A DNA stretch of 64,000 nucleotides from Bacteroidales bacterium (GCA_016342685.1 JAEINU010000003.1:186001-250000); one strand, 5' to 3'; positions 36,795 to 46,489 are shown, counted from the stretch's first letter. Numbers and translations: made by a program. Notes: generated by a model from the sequence alone, not told the origin.

Positions 36795-38174
36795 ATGATG
36801 AATAATATTTTTAGCAAAAACAGATTATCCTTATACGTTGTTCTATTTTCAATATTTGTATATGTCTGGACTGTTTTTAATATATCGAGTTGGGAGCGAA
36901 ATAAAGTAATTATACACGACATTATTTCGTATTATTCGTATTTACCCGCCACTTTTATTTATCATGATTTGAGTTTTGAATTTACCGATGATTTAACCGA
37001 TGAAGTAAAATCTAAAATCTGGTATTTAAAGGACCCGAATGGTGCACGTGTTCAGAAAATGAGTATGGGTTTGTCTATTATGTACTCGCCGTTTTTCTTA
37101 ATTGCGCATCAAATTGCAAAGTTCTTTGGAATTCCTGCCACAGGATATTCATGGATTTACAGCCTATTTTTAGTATTAAGTAGTTTATTTTACTTTTTTG
37201 TTTCATTGATTTTTTTACGAAAAATTCTTTTGCGATTTTTCGATGATAAATCAACAGCTCTTACATTATTAATCTTGGCATTCGGAACTAACATATTGTT
37301 CTATGTTACCAATGAAAGTCCAATGTCGCATTCATACAATTTCTTTTTATTTGTATTAATGATTTATCAGACTTTAAAATGGCACGATAATCCGACATTT
37401 AAAATGGCATTTTACATCGGGATTATTAGTGGTTTAATCACGATCGTGAGACCAAGTAATATTATTATTCTACTTATACCTTTGTTTTATGGAATATGGA
37501 ATAAAGAAACATTCATACAAAAACTACAAGTTCTTATACAGAAGTGGTATCAAGTTTTAATAATACTTGCCTTAACAGTGTTGATTTTTTCTCCGCAAAT
37601 GTTTTATTGGAAACATATTACAGGTGATTACTGGTATTATTCTTATGGCGATGAAGGTTTTTTCTTTTTGAGTCCGAAGATTTTTAAAGGATTATTTAGT
37701 TTCAGAAAAGGATGGCTAATTTATACTCCGGTAATGATTTTCGCTATTGCAGGTATTCCTTTAATGTTTAGACAACTAAAGAATTTTGCTGTTCCTGTTA
37801 GTCTGTTTTTTGTGTTGAATATATACATTGTTTTTAGCTGGTGGTGTTGGTGGTATGGTGGTAGTTTTGGAATGCGATCTTTAATAGAATCGTATGCTGT
37901 ATTATCTATTCCTTTGGCTTTATTTATTAAGAATGCATTTCAGAAAAAACGCTTATTGAAAATATCTACAATTGTGCTTATGTTTTTATTAATATCCTTG
38001 AATACTTTTCAAACATTGCAATATAGAAGAACTGTTATTCATTGGGATTCAATGACAAAAGAAGCTTATTTTGCAGTTTTTGGGAAGTTGAAATTTCCAG
38101 AAAACTATCAGGATCTTATTGAGAGTCCAGATTATAGAAGTGCAAAAAAGGGTGAACCAGAAAAAGCGGAATAA
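36795..38174 (+). CDS. Polytopic membrane protein, probable glycosyltransferase
   Basis: A 459-residue protein with about eleven hydrophobic helices. Early acidic residues after the first helix (the segment IIHDIISYYSYLPATFIYHD) and the WWCWWYGGSFGMRSLIESYA segment near the C-terminus resemble the GT39/ArnT/PMT-like group that uses polyprenyl-phosphate sugars. No precise family can be assigned. It starts 3 bases after the broken gene and is the last gene of the GT2 operon. It converges on aspA with a 6-base gap. Confidence 0.75.
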   Translation: MMNNIFSKNRLSLYVVLFSIFVYVWTVFNISSWERNKVIIHDIISYYSYLPATFIYHDLSFEFTDDLTDEVKSKIWYLKDPNGARVQKMSMGLSIMYSPFFLIAHQIAKFFGIPATGYSWIYSLFLVLSSLFYFFVSLIFLRKILLRFFDDKSTALTLLILAFGTNILFYVTNESPMSHSYNFFLFVLMIYQTLKWHDNPTFKMAFYIGIISGLITIVRPSNIIILLIPLFYGIWNKETFIQKLQVLIQKWYQVLIILALTVLIFSPQMFYWKHITGDYWYYSYGDEGFFFLSPKIFKGLFSFRKGWLIYTPVMIFAIAGIPLMFRQLKNFAVPVSLFFVLNIYIVFSWWCWWYGGSFGMRSLIESYAVLSIPLALFIKNAFQKKRLLKISTIVLMFLLISLNTFQTLQYRRTVIHWDSMTKEAYFAVFGKLKFPENYQDLIESPDYRSAKKGEPEKAE

Positions 38175-38180
38175 TACCTA

Positions 38181-39626
38181 TTATTCGATAATATCCTTTA
38201 AAGTAAATCCCATTTTTAATAAATTCTGAGGAGCAAGAATTTGCTCTAATCTATCAGGATCTATAAGTTTTAATTTGATGTTTGCTCTAAAAATATCTTT
38301 TTTAGATTTTTTCATCTCTTTAGCCAAATCCGCTGCTTTGTTATAACCAATGTATGGACTTAAAGCTGTCGTTATTGCAGGGCTGCTATACAATCTATCT
38401 TCGGCTCTGTCGTTGTCAATTTCAATTCCATTAAATAGATTTTCCTTTAATGTTTTATTTGCAGCAATTAAAAGCTTGATGCTTTCTAAAAGGGCATTCC
38501 CAATAACTGGTAAATAAGCATTTAAATCTAAACAACCTTGTGCACTTAATGATGAAATTAAAGAATCATTCGTATATACCTTATGTGCTGCGCTAATAAC
38601 AAATTCAGGAATTACAGGATTTACTTTCCCTGGCATAATAGAGCTTCCAATTTGTTTTTGAGGTATTGTAATTTCTCTTGATCCAACTACATCCGATGCT
38701 AACAATCGAATATCGGAAACCATTTTTTCCAGATTTACAGCATGTGATTTAAGAATAGCATGTACTTCAACCAGAGAATCCATGTTGCTTGTTGCATCGT
38801 GCATATTTTCGCTACGAGTAATGGGCAAGTTTGTTAATCGTTGCAGGGCAGAAACAACTTCCATAATAAAATATCTGGGTACAGAAATTCCTGTTCCGAT
38901 TGCACTTCCACCTAGGTTTACAACTTTAATACGTTCGAAACATTTTGAGACTCTCCACCAATCTCTGGAAAGTGCTTCGTTGTAAGAGCTAAATAACATG
39001 GCATACGACGAAGGAACGGCTTCCTGCATTTGAGTATATGCAATACGTAACTTATTACGGCTTTTATTTTCTAAAGCCTCAATATCGAAACGCAAATCGT
39101 TAATCTTTTCTTCGAGCTCAACCAAAAGTTTTATGGCGGCAACTTTTAACGATGTCGGAATAACATCGTTGGTTGATTGATAGATATTTGCATGCTCAAT
39201 AGGGTCGATAAGAATATATTCTCCTGGGTCATGATCGAGTTTTAAAAGAGCCTCGTTAGCAATAATTTCATTTACATTCATGTTAATACTCGTTCCTGCT
39301 CCACCCTGAATTGCAGGTACAATAAAGTGGTTGAAATATTTTCCTTCGGCAATTTCTTCTGCTGATTCAACTAATGCTGCTATAATAGAATCATCGAATA
39401 GGTTAAGAGGGACTTTTTTTTCGGAATGCTTTTCAAGAATGGCTTTTTTGAAATTTTCATAGGTCATAAAGCAAGCAAGCTTGGTTAATCCAATTGCTTT
39501 GTACCATTCAATATGAAAAGGAGTATTGTCGGGGAAGTTTTCACGAGCTCTTAATGAGTGAATACCGTACAACGAATTTTTGTTTATTCGCACTTCTCCT
39601 AAAAAATCCTTTTCTATTCGTGCCAT
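38181..39626 (-). CDS. aspA: Aspartate ammonia-lyase
   Basis: Interconverts aspartate with fumarate and ammonia. 481 residues of the fumarase/aspartase superfamily. The signature loop GSSIMPGKVNPVIPE, with the catalytic serine, is present. The opening RIEKDFLGEVRINKNSLYGIHSLRARENF and QGGAGTSINMNVNEIIANEA fit aspartase better than fumarase. It is transcribed alone; the 175-base gap to the next gene holds only a degenerate repeat arm. Confidence 0.93.
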   Translation of the reverse strand: MARIEKDFLGEVRINKNSLYGIHSLRARENFPDNTPFHIEWYKAIGLTKLACFMTYENFKKAILEKHSEKKVPLNLFDDSIIAALVESAEEIAEGKYFNHFIVPAIQGGAGTSINMNVNEIIANEALLKLDHDPGEYILIDPIEHANIYQSTNDVIPTSLKVAAIKLLVELEEKINDLRFDIEALENKSRNKLRIAYTQMQEAVPSSYAMLFSSYNEALSRDWWRVSKCFERIKVVNLGGSAIGTGISVPRYFIMEVVSALQRLTNLPITRSENMHDATSNMDSLVEVHAILKSHAVNLEKMVSDIRLLASDVVGSREITIPQKQIGSSIMPGKVNPVIPEFVISAAHKVYTNDSLISSLSAQGCLDLNAYLPVIGNALLESIKLLIAANKTLKENLFNGIEIDNDRAEDRLYSSPAITTALSPYIGYNKAADLAKEMKKSKKDIFRANIKLKLIDPDRLEQILAPQNLLKMGFTLKDIIE

Positions 39627-39756
39627 TTCTTTTATAATTAAGAATTAAGAATTTCAAATTACGAATTATTTAAACTCGCTTTTATTGATTTTTGAATTGA
39701 TCCGATTATTTTTTTAATTGTGCATTATTAATTATTCGAGATTGCAAAAAAACATT

Positions 39757-39786
39757 TCATACTGAGTTTATCGAAGTATAACAACT
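39757..39786. repeat. Degenerate arm of the dispersed repeat
   Basis: TCATACTGAGTTTATCGAAG and the bases after it resemble the reverse complement of the left arm at 26236-26264. The 15 bases CTGAGTTTATCGAAG (39762-39776) are identical to the complement of 26242-26256. Like the first copy, it lies a short distance after the stop of a minus-strand gene. Confidence 0.65.
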
Positions 39787-39801
39787 TTCTATTCTATAAT
39801 T

Positions 39802-40968
39802 TTACTTCGAAATTGGTTGTGCGTAGGCTATCACATCTTTTCCTGTAATTTCCTTTTCGCACAATATTATTAGTCTTTCTAGTACATTTCTAAACTCGCG
39901 AATGTTTCCTGTCCAGTTAATTTTTTTCAGTTCGTCAATAGCATCTTTCTTAATTTCTTTTTTTGGAACACCATAATCTGCGCAAATCAAATTATTAAAA
40001 TGTTCGACTAATAATGGAATATCATCTTTTCGATCGTTTAAGGATGGAACCGAAATAAGAATAACACTTAATCGATGATATAAATCCTCACGGAAATTAT
40101 TATTATGAATTTCTTCTTTCAGGTTTTTGTTTGTAGCGGCAACAATACGAACATCAACATTAATTTCTTTATCGCTCCCAACTCTTGATATTTTCTTTTC
40201 TTCGAGTGCCTTTAGCACTTTAGCTTGAGCATTTAGACTCATATCGCCAATTTCATCTAAGAAAATAGTTCCCGTATGTGCTTGTTCGAATTTTCCTTTT
40301 CGTTGTTTGTGAGCCGATGTAAAAGCGCCCTTCTCGTGGCCAAACAATTCACTTTCAATCAATTCGGATGGAATTGCAGCGCAATTAACCTCGATAAAAG
40401 GAAACTCTGCACGTTGACTTTTTTCGTGCAGCCAGCGAGCAACAAGTTCTTTGCCCGATCCGTTCGGGCCAGTAATTAAAACACGAGCGTCGGTTGGAGC
40501 AACTTTTTCGATCATGTCTTTAACCATATTAACAGGTTCCGATTCTCCAACGATATCGTAGGTTTTGGTAACTTGTCGTTTTAAGGTTTTAGTTTCTTTA
40601 ATAAGAGAAGTGCGATCCATCGCATTGCGAATGGTCACCAATAATCGATTTAGGTCGAGTGGTTTTTCGATAAAATCGTAAGCACCTTTTTTTATTGATT
40701 CAACCGCAGTGTCAATATTTCCATGACCAGAAATCATAATTACCGGAACATCCGTAGCAACTCCAAAAATATCTTCAAGTACTTCAATGCCATCTTTCTT
40801 TGGCATTTTAATGTCGAGTAAAACAATATCGTATTTCGTGCTCGAAAATTTTTCTAAACCCACTTCACCATCTTCGGCAACATCAACCTTATGATCTTCG
40901 TATTCTAATATTTCTTTTAAGGTTTCGCGTATGCTTTTTTCGTCGTCGATCACTAATATCTTAGCCAT
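39802..40968 (-). CDS. Sigma-54 response regulator lacking a Fis domain
   Basis: 388 residues. An N-terminal receiver domain (1-120; phospho-acceptor Asp in YDIVLLDIKMP, Lys in FIEKPLDL) precedes a sigma-54 activator AAA+ domain with Walker A TGPNGSGKE at about 164-172, the sigma-54 contact loop GAFTSA (standard GAFTGA with a Ser) and FLDEIGDM. The protein ends about 25 residues after the R-finger region (EFRNVLERLI), so the usual C-terminal Fis DNA-binding helix-turn-helix is missing. It may work from solution. A Ppx/GppA gene starts 5 bases upstream on the same strand. Confidence 0.92.
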   Translation of the reverse strand: MAKILVIDDEKSIRETLKEILEYEDHKVDVAEDGEVGLEKFSSTKYDIVLLDIKMPKKDGIEVLEDIFGVATDVPVIMISGHGNIDTAVESIKKGAYDFIEKPLDLNRLLVTIRNAMDRTSLIKETKTLKRQVTKTYDIVGESEPVNMVKDMIEKVAPTDARVLITGPNGSGKELVARWLHEKSQRAEFPFIEVNCAAIPSELIESELFGHEKGAFTSAHKQRKGKFEQAHTGTIFLDEIGDMSLNAQAKVLKALEEKKISRVGSDKEINVDVRIVAATNKNLKEEIHNNNFREDLYHRLSVILISVPSLNDRKDDIPLLVEHFNNLICADYGVPKKEIKKDAIDELKKINWTGNIREFRNVLERLIILCEKEITGKDVIAYAQPISK

Positions 40969-40973
40969 AAAAA

Positions 40974-41909
40974 TTAATTTTTTCTGTTTAATATTTTGTC
41001 GGCCATTCCTTCTTTAATTGCAAATGCCGATTGTGTTAATGTTTTAATATTTAATTTCTTGATTATAAAATTAGTAAAAATACTTGCCAGAACAATCATT
41101 TCTACTCGTATCAATTCTAATCCTTTAATATTTTTGCGTTCTTCGGTTGTTGATTTTAGCAGTTCCTTATGTAAAATCGCATAATCATTTAAATCAATAG
41201 GATAGGCATTACTCTTTTTTACCTCTTCGGGAATTCCACCATTTTTTGCAATTATCATTGAACGGAACGAATCGAAAGTTCCAGAACAACCGATCAAATC
41301 GGAGGGTTGATATTTCTTGCATGCATCGAATAAAAGCTGTAATTCTGAATCAATATATTCTTCAACTTTTAAAACATCAGCCTTGGTAATTGGATTTGAT
41401 GGTTTAAACAGATCAAGAAGGCGAGCAATTCCAAGTTTAAAGCTATGTTTCCATATTAATCCGGAGCTATTCGCAATAATAAATTCGTTGCTTCCACCAC
41501 CAATATCAAGAATCAAGGCATTGTGATTATTAAATTTCACAGCTTGTTTTACGCCACGATAAATTAACTCGGCTTCTTCATCACCTGAAATTATCTGAAT
41601 CTTAATTTCGAATTTCTTTTCGATTGCTTCAACAAACTCTTTCCCGTTTTTTGTACTTCTTACTCCTGATGTTGCTGTTGCAACAACTTTATCCACATTA
41701 TAATTCTGAATACTTTGCATGTGATAAGAAATAGCATTTACTCCGCGTTCAAACGCTTCTGGTGTTATAACTTTATCGTTTATTCCTCCTTTACCAAGCT
41801 TAACTCCAGCTTTATCTCTGAAAAGTATATTGTATGTATTGTTTTCTATCGTTTCTGCTATGAGTAAATTAAATGTATTCGTACCCATATCAATAATTGC
41901 TATTCTCAT
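40974..41909 (-). CDS. Ppx/GppA family phosphatase
   Basis: A 311-residue member of the exopolyphosphatase/guanosine pentaphosphatase family, which hydrolyses polyphosphate or pppGpp. The ASKHA-type motifs are present: AIIDMGTNTFNLLIAE at the N-terminus and ALILDIGGGSNEFIIAN at about 130-146. It lacks the extra C-terminal domain of E. coli Ppx, as is usual in this phylum. It lies directly upstream of the sigma-54 regulator gene and is probably transcribed with it, which could link stringent or phosphate status to the regulator. Confidence 0.92.
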   Translation of the reverse strand: MRIAIIDMGTNTFNLLIAETIENNTYNILFRDKAGVKLGKGGINDKVITPEAFERGVNAISYHMQSIQNYNVDKVVATATSGVRSTKNGKEFVEAIEKKFEIKIQIISGDEEAELIYRGVKQAVKFNNHNALILDIGGGSNEFIIANSSGLIWKHSFKLGIARLLDLFKPSNPITKADVLKVEEYIDSELQLLFDACKKYQPSDLIGCSGTFDSFRSMIIAKNGGIPEEVKKSNAYPIDLNDYAILHKELLKSTTEERKNIKGLELIRVEMIVLASIFTNFIIKKLNIKTLTQSAFAIKEGMADKILNRKN

Positions 41910-41926
41910 AAGTCGATTTATAAAAG

Positions 41927-41959
41927 AAAAACTATCTGCTAAATAAGCAGATAGTTTTT
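41927..41959. terminator. Strong terminator after the ABC-2 exporter operon
   Basis: AAAAACTATCTGCT (41927-41940) pairs perfectly with AGCAGATAGTTTTT (41946-41959) around a 5-base loop. It is symmetric and ends the ABC operon on the minus strand 29 bases after its stop. Confidence 0.92.
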
Positions 41960-41987
41960 AAATAATAAAGTATTTAGTGTAATTATT

Positions 41988-43343
41988 TTATGATTTGTAT
42001 CGAAGCCACTTCCAAAGCTCTTTGTAACTTGTTTTTTTACCGTACATTAAGATTCCTGTTCTATAAATTTTTCCAGCCAACCAAACAGACCCAATAAAGG
42101 TAATTACCAACAATCCCATTGATAATGCAAGCTCCCAATATGGTACTCCGAATGGAATTCGAACCATCATAACAATTGGTGATGTAAAAGGAATAATTGA
42201 GAACCAAAATGCGATTGGACTATCAGGATTTTGCACTACGTTCATCATAACCACTATTCCTAAAATTAGAGGAATAGTAATTGGGAGCATGAATTGTTGT
42301 GTGTCAGTTTCGTTATCAACTGCAGCTCCAATTGCTGCGAATAGAGATCCGTACAATAAATATCCACCTAAAAAGAAAAAGATAAATGAACCAAATAGTA
42401 CGCCGTAATCAATAGATTTGGCAGCATTTAAAATACTACTGAATTTATCAAAATTTTGAGGTTGAATCGTTTCAACCTGTGGGATATTTTCTTGTCCAAA
42501 TAAATCTTGAACAACAACTTCTTGCTTAACAATATCTTGGGCGTTTTGTGTTCCCAATTCAGGGAAAAACGCTGTTTTAACACCGGTTAGAATTATAAAA
42601 GTTAGAACAATCCATAATAAGAACTGTGTTAATCCTACTAAGGCAATTCCAACAATTTTCCCCATCATTAATTGAAAAGGTCGTGCCGATGAAATTATAA
42701 TTTCAACTATACGATTGGTTTTTTCTTCGATAACACCACGCATTACCTGCGCTCCAAATAAGAAGATAAAGAAATAAATTAAAAATCCACTTGCATATCC
42801 AATAGCCATATTAACCTCTGTTGAGCTTTCTTTTTCTTCTCCATCATCGGTCCATTGAATCGTTCTAATCGAAACATCAGATTTAATGGACTTTAACACA
42901 TTCTCATCTATTCCATTCGCTCTAAGTTTTTGATTTCTTAATTCTTTTTCCATGGAATTCGCAATATGCGATTTGATAGAAAAACTTGGTTGTGTGTTCG
43001 AGAACAAATGAACAGCACTTGGCTCATAAGTAATGCTAGGTAGAATTTGTAATACAGCATAATACTCAGATTCCGGAAATTCTTTTCTTACTTCATCTAT
43101 CGATTTGTTTTGAAGATATTCAAATTTAATATATTCAGTGTCTTCAATACGATTAATAAAGATTCCAGAGCTATCAACAACTGCAATGTTTCTAACTTCG
43201 GTATCTTCGCGAGATGCTAACCATGCAGGTACAATCATCATTGCTGCAAATAGAATGGGACCAAGAAGTGTCATTACTAAAAACGACTTTTTCTTTACTC
43301 GTGTTAAATATTCTCTCGATATAATTAGTTTTATCTTATTCAT
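41988..43343 (-). CDS. ABC-2 type transporter permease (NatB-like)
   Basis: 451 residues. A first membrane helix (residues 19-40) is followed by a periplasmic domain of about 130 residues and then about five helices at 175-440, a typical ABC-2/NatB layout (MRGVIEEKTNRIVEIIISSARPFQLMMGKI is a hallmark segment in parts). In B. subtilis NatAB exports sodium; here the substrate is unknown. The ATPase gene lies 24 bases upstream on the same strand. Confidence 0.9.
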   Translation of the reverse strand: MNKIKLIISREYLTRVKKKSFLVMTLLGPILFAAMMIVPAWLASREDTEVRNIAVVDSSGIFINRIEDTEYIKFEYLQNKSIDEVRKEFPESEYYAVLQILPSITYEPSAVHLFSNTQPSFSIKSHIANSMEKELRNQKLRANGIDENVLKSIKSDVSIRTIQWTDDGEEKESSTEVNMAIGYASGFLIYFFIFLFGAQVMRGVIEEKTNRIVEIIISSARPFQLMMGKIVGIALVGLTQFLLWIVLTFIILTGVKTAFFPELGTQNAQDIVKQEVVVQDLFGQENIPQVETIQPQNFDKFSSILNAAKSIDYGVLFGSFIFFFLGGYLLYGSLFAAIGAAVDNETDTQQFMLPITIPLILGIVVMMNVVQNPDSPIAFWFSIIPFTSPIVMMVRIPFGVPYWELALSMGLLVITFIGSVWLAGKIYRTGILMYGKKTSYKELWKWLRYKS

Positions 43344-43367
43344 GATTCTATATTTTCTGGCTATTTG

Positions 43368-44288
43368 CTAGTTTTTATTTTCGTTTACTACTTTAATAAA
43401 GATATCATTCATGCTTGGAATAACTTCTTTGAATGAAATAATTTCAACTTTTGGAAGGATTAATGAAAGTAATTCATTCTCGTTTGTTTGTTTATGAATT
43501 TGAACTTTAACTGCATTGTAACCATCTACTTTAATCTTTTCAATGATTTCGTAGTTTGGATTTAATGAGGATGCTAACTTGTCGGTTTCTCCGTTAAAAG
43601 CAATTTCGTAAATATTTGATTTATATTCTTTTCGGATATTATCAATCTGACCTTCAAGAATATTCTTCGAGTTATTTATTAAAGTTATGTGATCGCACAA
43701 TTCTTCAACCGATCCCATATTGTGAGTAGAAAAAATAATGGTTGAACCTTTTTTCTTTAATTCAAGAATTTCTTGTTTTAGCATATTCGCATTAATAGGA
43801 TCGAATCCGCTAAATGGCTCGTCGAATATTAAAAGCTGAGGTTCGTGCAAAATTGTAGTAACAAACTGAATTTTTTGTGCCATTCCTTTCGAAAGTTCTT
43901 CAACTTTCTTATCCCACCAAGCTTGAATTTCAAACTTCTCAAACCACATTTTTAAACGCTTTAGGGATTCCTTTTTCGAAAGGCCTTTTAATTGAGCAAG
44001 ATATAAAGCTTGTTCACCAACTTTCATTTTTTTATACAATCCGCGCTCTTCAGGTAAATACCCAATTAGATTTACATCTTCCGGTTGTAAAGGTTTTCCG
44101 TTTAGTAAAACCTCGCCTTTATCAGGAGCTGTGATTCTGTTAATGATTCTAATTAAGGTTGTTTTTCCTGCACCGTTCGGGCCGAGTAAACCATAAATGC
44201 TATTTTCCGGGATGCTTATGCTAACATTGTCTAAGGCAACATGATTTGCAAATTTTTTCTCAATATTATGAGTTGTAAGAATATCCAT
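43368..44288 (-). CDS. ABC transporter ATP-binding protein (NatA-like)
   Basis: 306 residues with Walker A GPNGAGKTT at about 36-44, the Q-loop region (LIGYLPEERGLY), the signature LSKGMAQKIQ in place of LSGGQ, Walker B LLIFDEPFSGFDP and the H-loop (FSTHNM). A C-terminal extension of about 90 residues is typical of this NatA group. It forms an exporter with the permease encoded downstream. Confidence 0.93.
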   Translation of the reverse strand: MDILTTHNIEKKFANHVALDNVSISIPENSIYGLLGPNGAGKTTLIRIINRITAPDKGEVLLNGKPLQPEDVNLIGYLPEERGLYKKMKVGEQALYLAQLKGLSKKESLKRLKMWFEKFEIQAWWDKKVEELSKGMAQKIQFVTTILHEPQLLIFDEPFSGFDPINANMLKQEILELKKKGSTIIFSTHNMGSVEELCDHITLINNSKNILEGQIDNIRKEYKSNIYEIAFNGETDKLASSLNPNYEIIEKIKVDGYNAVKVQIHKQTNENELLSLILPKVEIISFKEVIPSMNDIFIKVVNENKN

Positions 44289-44477
44289 TGATTTAAAATT
44301 TTTTCGTAAAATATATAATGATATAAAGTTAGTATACTCTAAGGAGATAATATTACAAAATCGTTTAAAAAAAGTTTAAAGAGCATTTTAAAAATTAATA
44401 GTAAAATATTATAAGTTATTTTTTTACAGACTTATAGATAGGTGTGTTTAGTTAGATTCTATTTGATATTTTTTGTA

Positions 44478-44485
44478 TATTTTTG
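44478..44485 (+). promoter_or_regulatory. -7 box of the TPR histidine kinase gene
   Basis: TATTTTTG matches TAnnTTTG and ends 23 bases before the ATG at 44509. The in-frame TTG at 44473 would lie upstream of the transcript start and is therefore not used. Confidence 0.4.
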
Positions 44486-44508
44486 TCACAGAACCGATTT
44501 CCTTTTAT

Positions 44509-46401
44509 ATGAAAAAAATTACCTTAGTTATTGTAGGCCTTCTTTATTCCGCTTTATGTTTTTCAGAAAGTAACCCAGAAGTTGATAGTCTTTATAAACA
44601 ATTAATAAATATTGATGATTCCTTAAAAGCAGGTGTTTTAAATAATTTAAGTTGGGAACTAAGAAATTCTGAACCTGAAAAGTCCATTGATTATGGTAAA
44701 GAGGCCATTCGATTAGCCGAAAGTCATAATGATTACGAGAATTTGGTAAAATCGCATAGTTTTATAGGTGTTGCTTATAGAATACTAGGAAACTATTCCG
44801 AAGCGATAGATTACTATTATAAAGGATTGGAGTTAGCAAAAAAATATGGAGAAACCGAGCAGGAAGGTTATGCATATATAAATATCGGAAATCTACATAT
44901 ATATCAAGAGTATTATTACAATGCAATTGAAAACTTGGAAAAGGCAAGAGAAATTGCAGAGGAAATAGATAATAAACGTATGCTTGCTTATGTGCATCTA
45001 AATATTGGGAGAGCACAAATGTTAAGAAATGAGCATCACGAAGCTTTATTGAATTTTAATAAAGCATTGGATTTAAGAATTGAGATTGATCAGCTTGGAG
45101 GACAGGCGGTTTGTTACAAATATATTGGAGATATATATCGAAATTTACTTGAATATAATAAGGCTTTAGAAAACTATAATAAATCTTTAGAGGTTGTTAA
45201 TAAGGAGTCGGATATGGACTTGTTTGCAAGCACTCAAGCTATGATTGCTCGTGTTTATATGGAACTTGGGAATTTTCGATTGTCGAAAGAATATGCCAAT
45301 AAAAGTTTAAAGGTTGCACATTTGATTGGTGCAAAATTGATTCTTAGGGATAATATTAAAATATTGGCTGACATTAGTTTAAAGACAAAAGATTATGAAT
45401 CAGCGGCAAATTATCTAAATTATATAATTGAATATAACGATACCTTGTTTAATCAGCAGTTATCCGAGAAAATTTTTAATTTAGAATATAAGTTTGAAAA
45501 ACAAAGGAAACAAGCTGAGTTCGATATCCTAACTAAGGATAAAAAGATACAAGATTTAGAGCTTAGTAGAGCAAAAACTTCAAATATCACATTAATCGTA
45601 ATACTTATTCTAATTACATCAATGTTGGGTTTTGTGATGGTATCACTAAAAAATCGTCGAGAAAAGAACTTTCTATTGGAAAAGCAAAAAGCAGATCTTG
45701 ATAAGATTAATAAGACAAAGGATCGAATGTTTCTTATTATTAGCCATGATTTACGAGGTCCGATAGGAAACCTGAAATCGTTAATAGAAATATTGCTTGA
45801 AGATGAGGAAATTATTCAGAATAAAAGCTTAATGGAGACATTTAGCATTTTTATGAAATCGGTTCAATCCGTAAGTGATTTACTAGAGAATCTCCTACTA
45901 TGGGCGAAAAGTCAAAGAGGCGATGTGAATTTTGATCCTGAGAACATTACTTTAAATACGGTTGTTAATAGAAATTTGCAATTGTTTAAGTCTATTGCAG
46001 AAATTAAAGGAATTGATCTTAAAGTTAGCATGGAAGATAGCTACGAAGTTTATGCCGATAAAAATATGTTAATGACGGTAGTTCGAAATATCATCTCAAA
46101 TGCTATTAAATATACTCCCAAGGGTGGCGAAGTAAAGATTGTAATAGATCGAGATTCGCAGTTTTATAAAGTTTCTATTACAGATAACGGAATTGGCTTT
46201 AATAAAGAAACTGCCGATAAAATTTTCGACACAAAAAGTTTTTACACAACAGCAGGAACAAATAATGAAGCTGGCTCTGGCTTAGGTTTATTGTTGTGTA
46301 AAGAATTTACCGAGAAAAATGGTGGTAAAATATGGGCAAATAGTGTTCCGGGTAAAGGTGCTAATTTCTATTTTTCGGTTCCTATTGCAAACTTTAACTA
46401 A
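44509..46401 (+). CDS. TPR-containing sensor histidine kinase
   Basis: 630 residues. A signal peptide (about 1-18, ending LCFSES) leads to a periplasmic domain of about six tetratricopeptide repeats (residues 30-320; IGVAYRILGNYSEAIDYYYKG is a typical unit). A coiled coil and one membrane helix follow at about 362-384, then HisKA with the phospho-acceptor in FLIISHDLRGPI, and HATPase with N box (RNIISNAIKY), DNGIGFNKE and GSGLGLLLCKEF. No receiver or DNA-binding domain is attached, and no adjacent response regulator gene is seen, so its partner is elsewhere. The TPR part probably senses an envelope protein. Confidence 0.92.
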   Translation: MKKITLVIVGLLYSALCFSESNPEVDSLYKQLINIDDSLKAGVLNNLSWELRNSEPEKSIDYGKEAIRLAESHNDYENLVKSHSFIGVAYRILGNYSEAIDYYYKGLELAKKYGETEQEGYAYINIGNLHIYQEYYYNAIENLEKAREIAEEIDNKRMLAYVHLNIGRAQMLRNEHHEALLNFNKALDLRIEIDQLGGQAVCYKYIGDIYRNLLEYNKALENYNKSLEVVNKESDMDLFASTQAMIARVYMELGNFRLSKEYANKSLKVAHLIGAKLILRDNIKILADISLKTKDYESAANYLNYIIEYNDTLFNQQLSEKIFNLEYKFEKQRKQAEFDILTKDKKIQDLELSRAKTSNITLIVILILITSMLGFVMVSLKNRREKNFLLEKQKADLDKINKTKDRMFLIISHDLRGPIGNLKSLIEILLEDEEIIQNKSLMETFSIFMKSVQSVSDLLENLLLWAKSQRGDVNFDPENITLNTVVNRNLQLFKSIAEIKGIDLKVSMEDSYEVYADKNMLMTVVRNIISNAIKYTPKGGEVKIVIDRDSQFYKVSITDNGIGFNKETADKIFDTKSFYTTAGTNNEAGSGLGLLLCKEFTEKNGGKIWANSVPGKGANFYFSVPIANFN

Positions 46402-46450
46402 AAATCTTATTTAACATATACTTAATGTTTATTTAAAGAGTTGGATGTTT

Positions 46451-46486
46451 TGTTGATTTAGCTTTGCTAGCAAAATTAAATCAACA
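46451..46486. promoter_or_regulatory. 36-base dyad over the marC promoter
   Basis: TGTTGATTTA (46451-46460) and TAAATCAACA (46477-46486) are perfect inverted arms; inside them TTTGCTAGCAAA (46463-46474) is a perfect palindrome; only the GC/AT pairs between do not match. 32 of 36 bases pair. A -7 box TAGCTTTG (46459-46466) lies within it and the dyad ends 3 bases before the ATG at 46490. It is a candidate operator for a dimeric repressor or an mRNA hairpin. Confidence 0.65.
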
Positions 46487-46489
46487 ATT

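Noticed and set aside
39627-39700. Repeated TAAGAATT-like words upstream of aspA
   Set aside because: Low-complexity AT-rich sequence of the kind common in intergenic DNA of this phylum; no defined unit or spacing.
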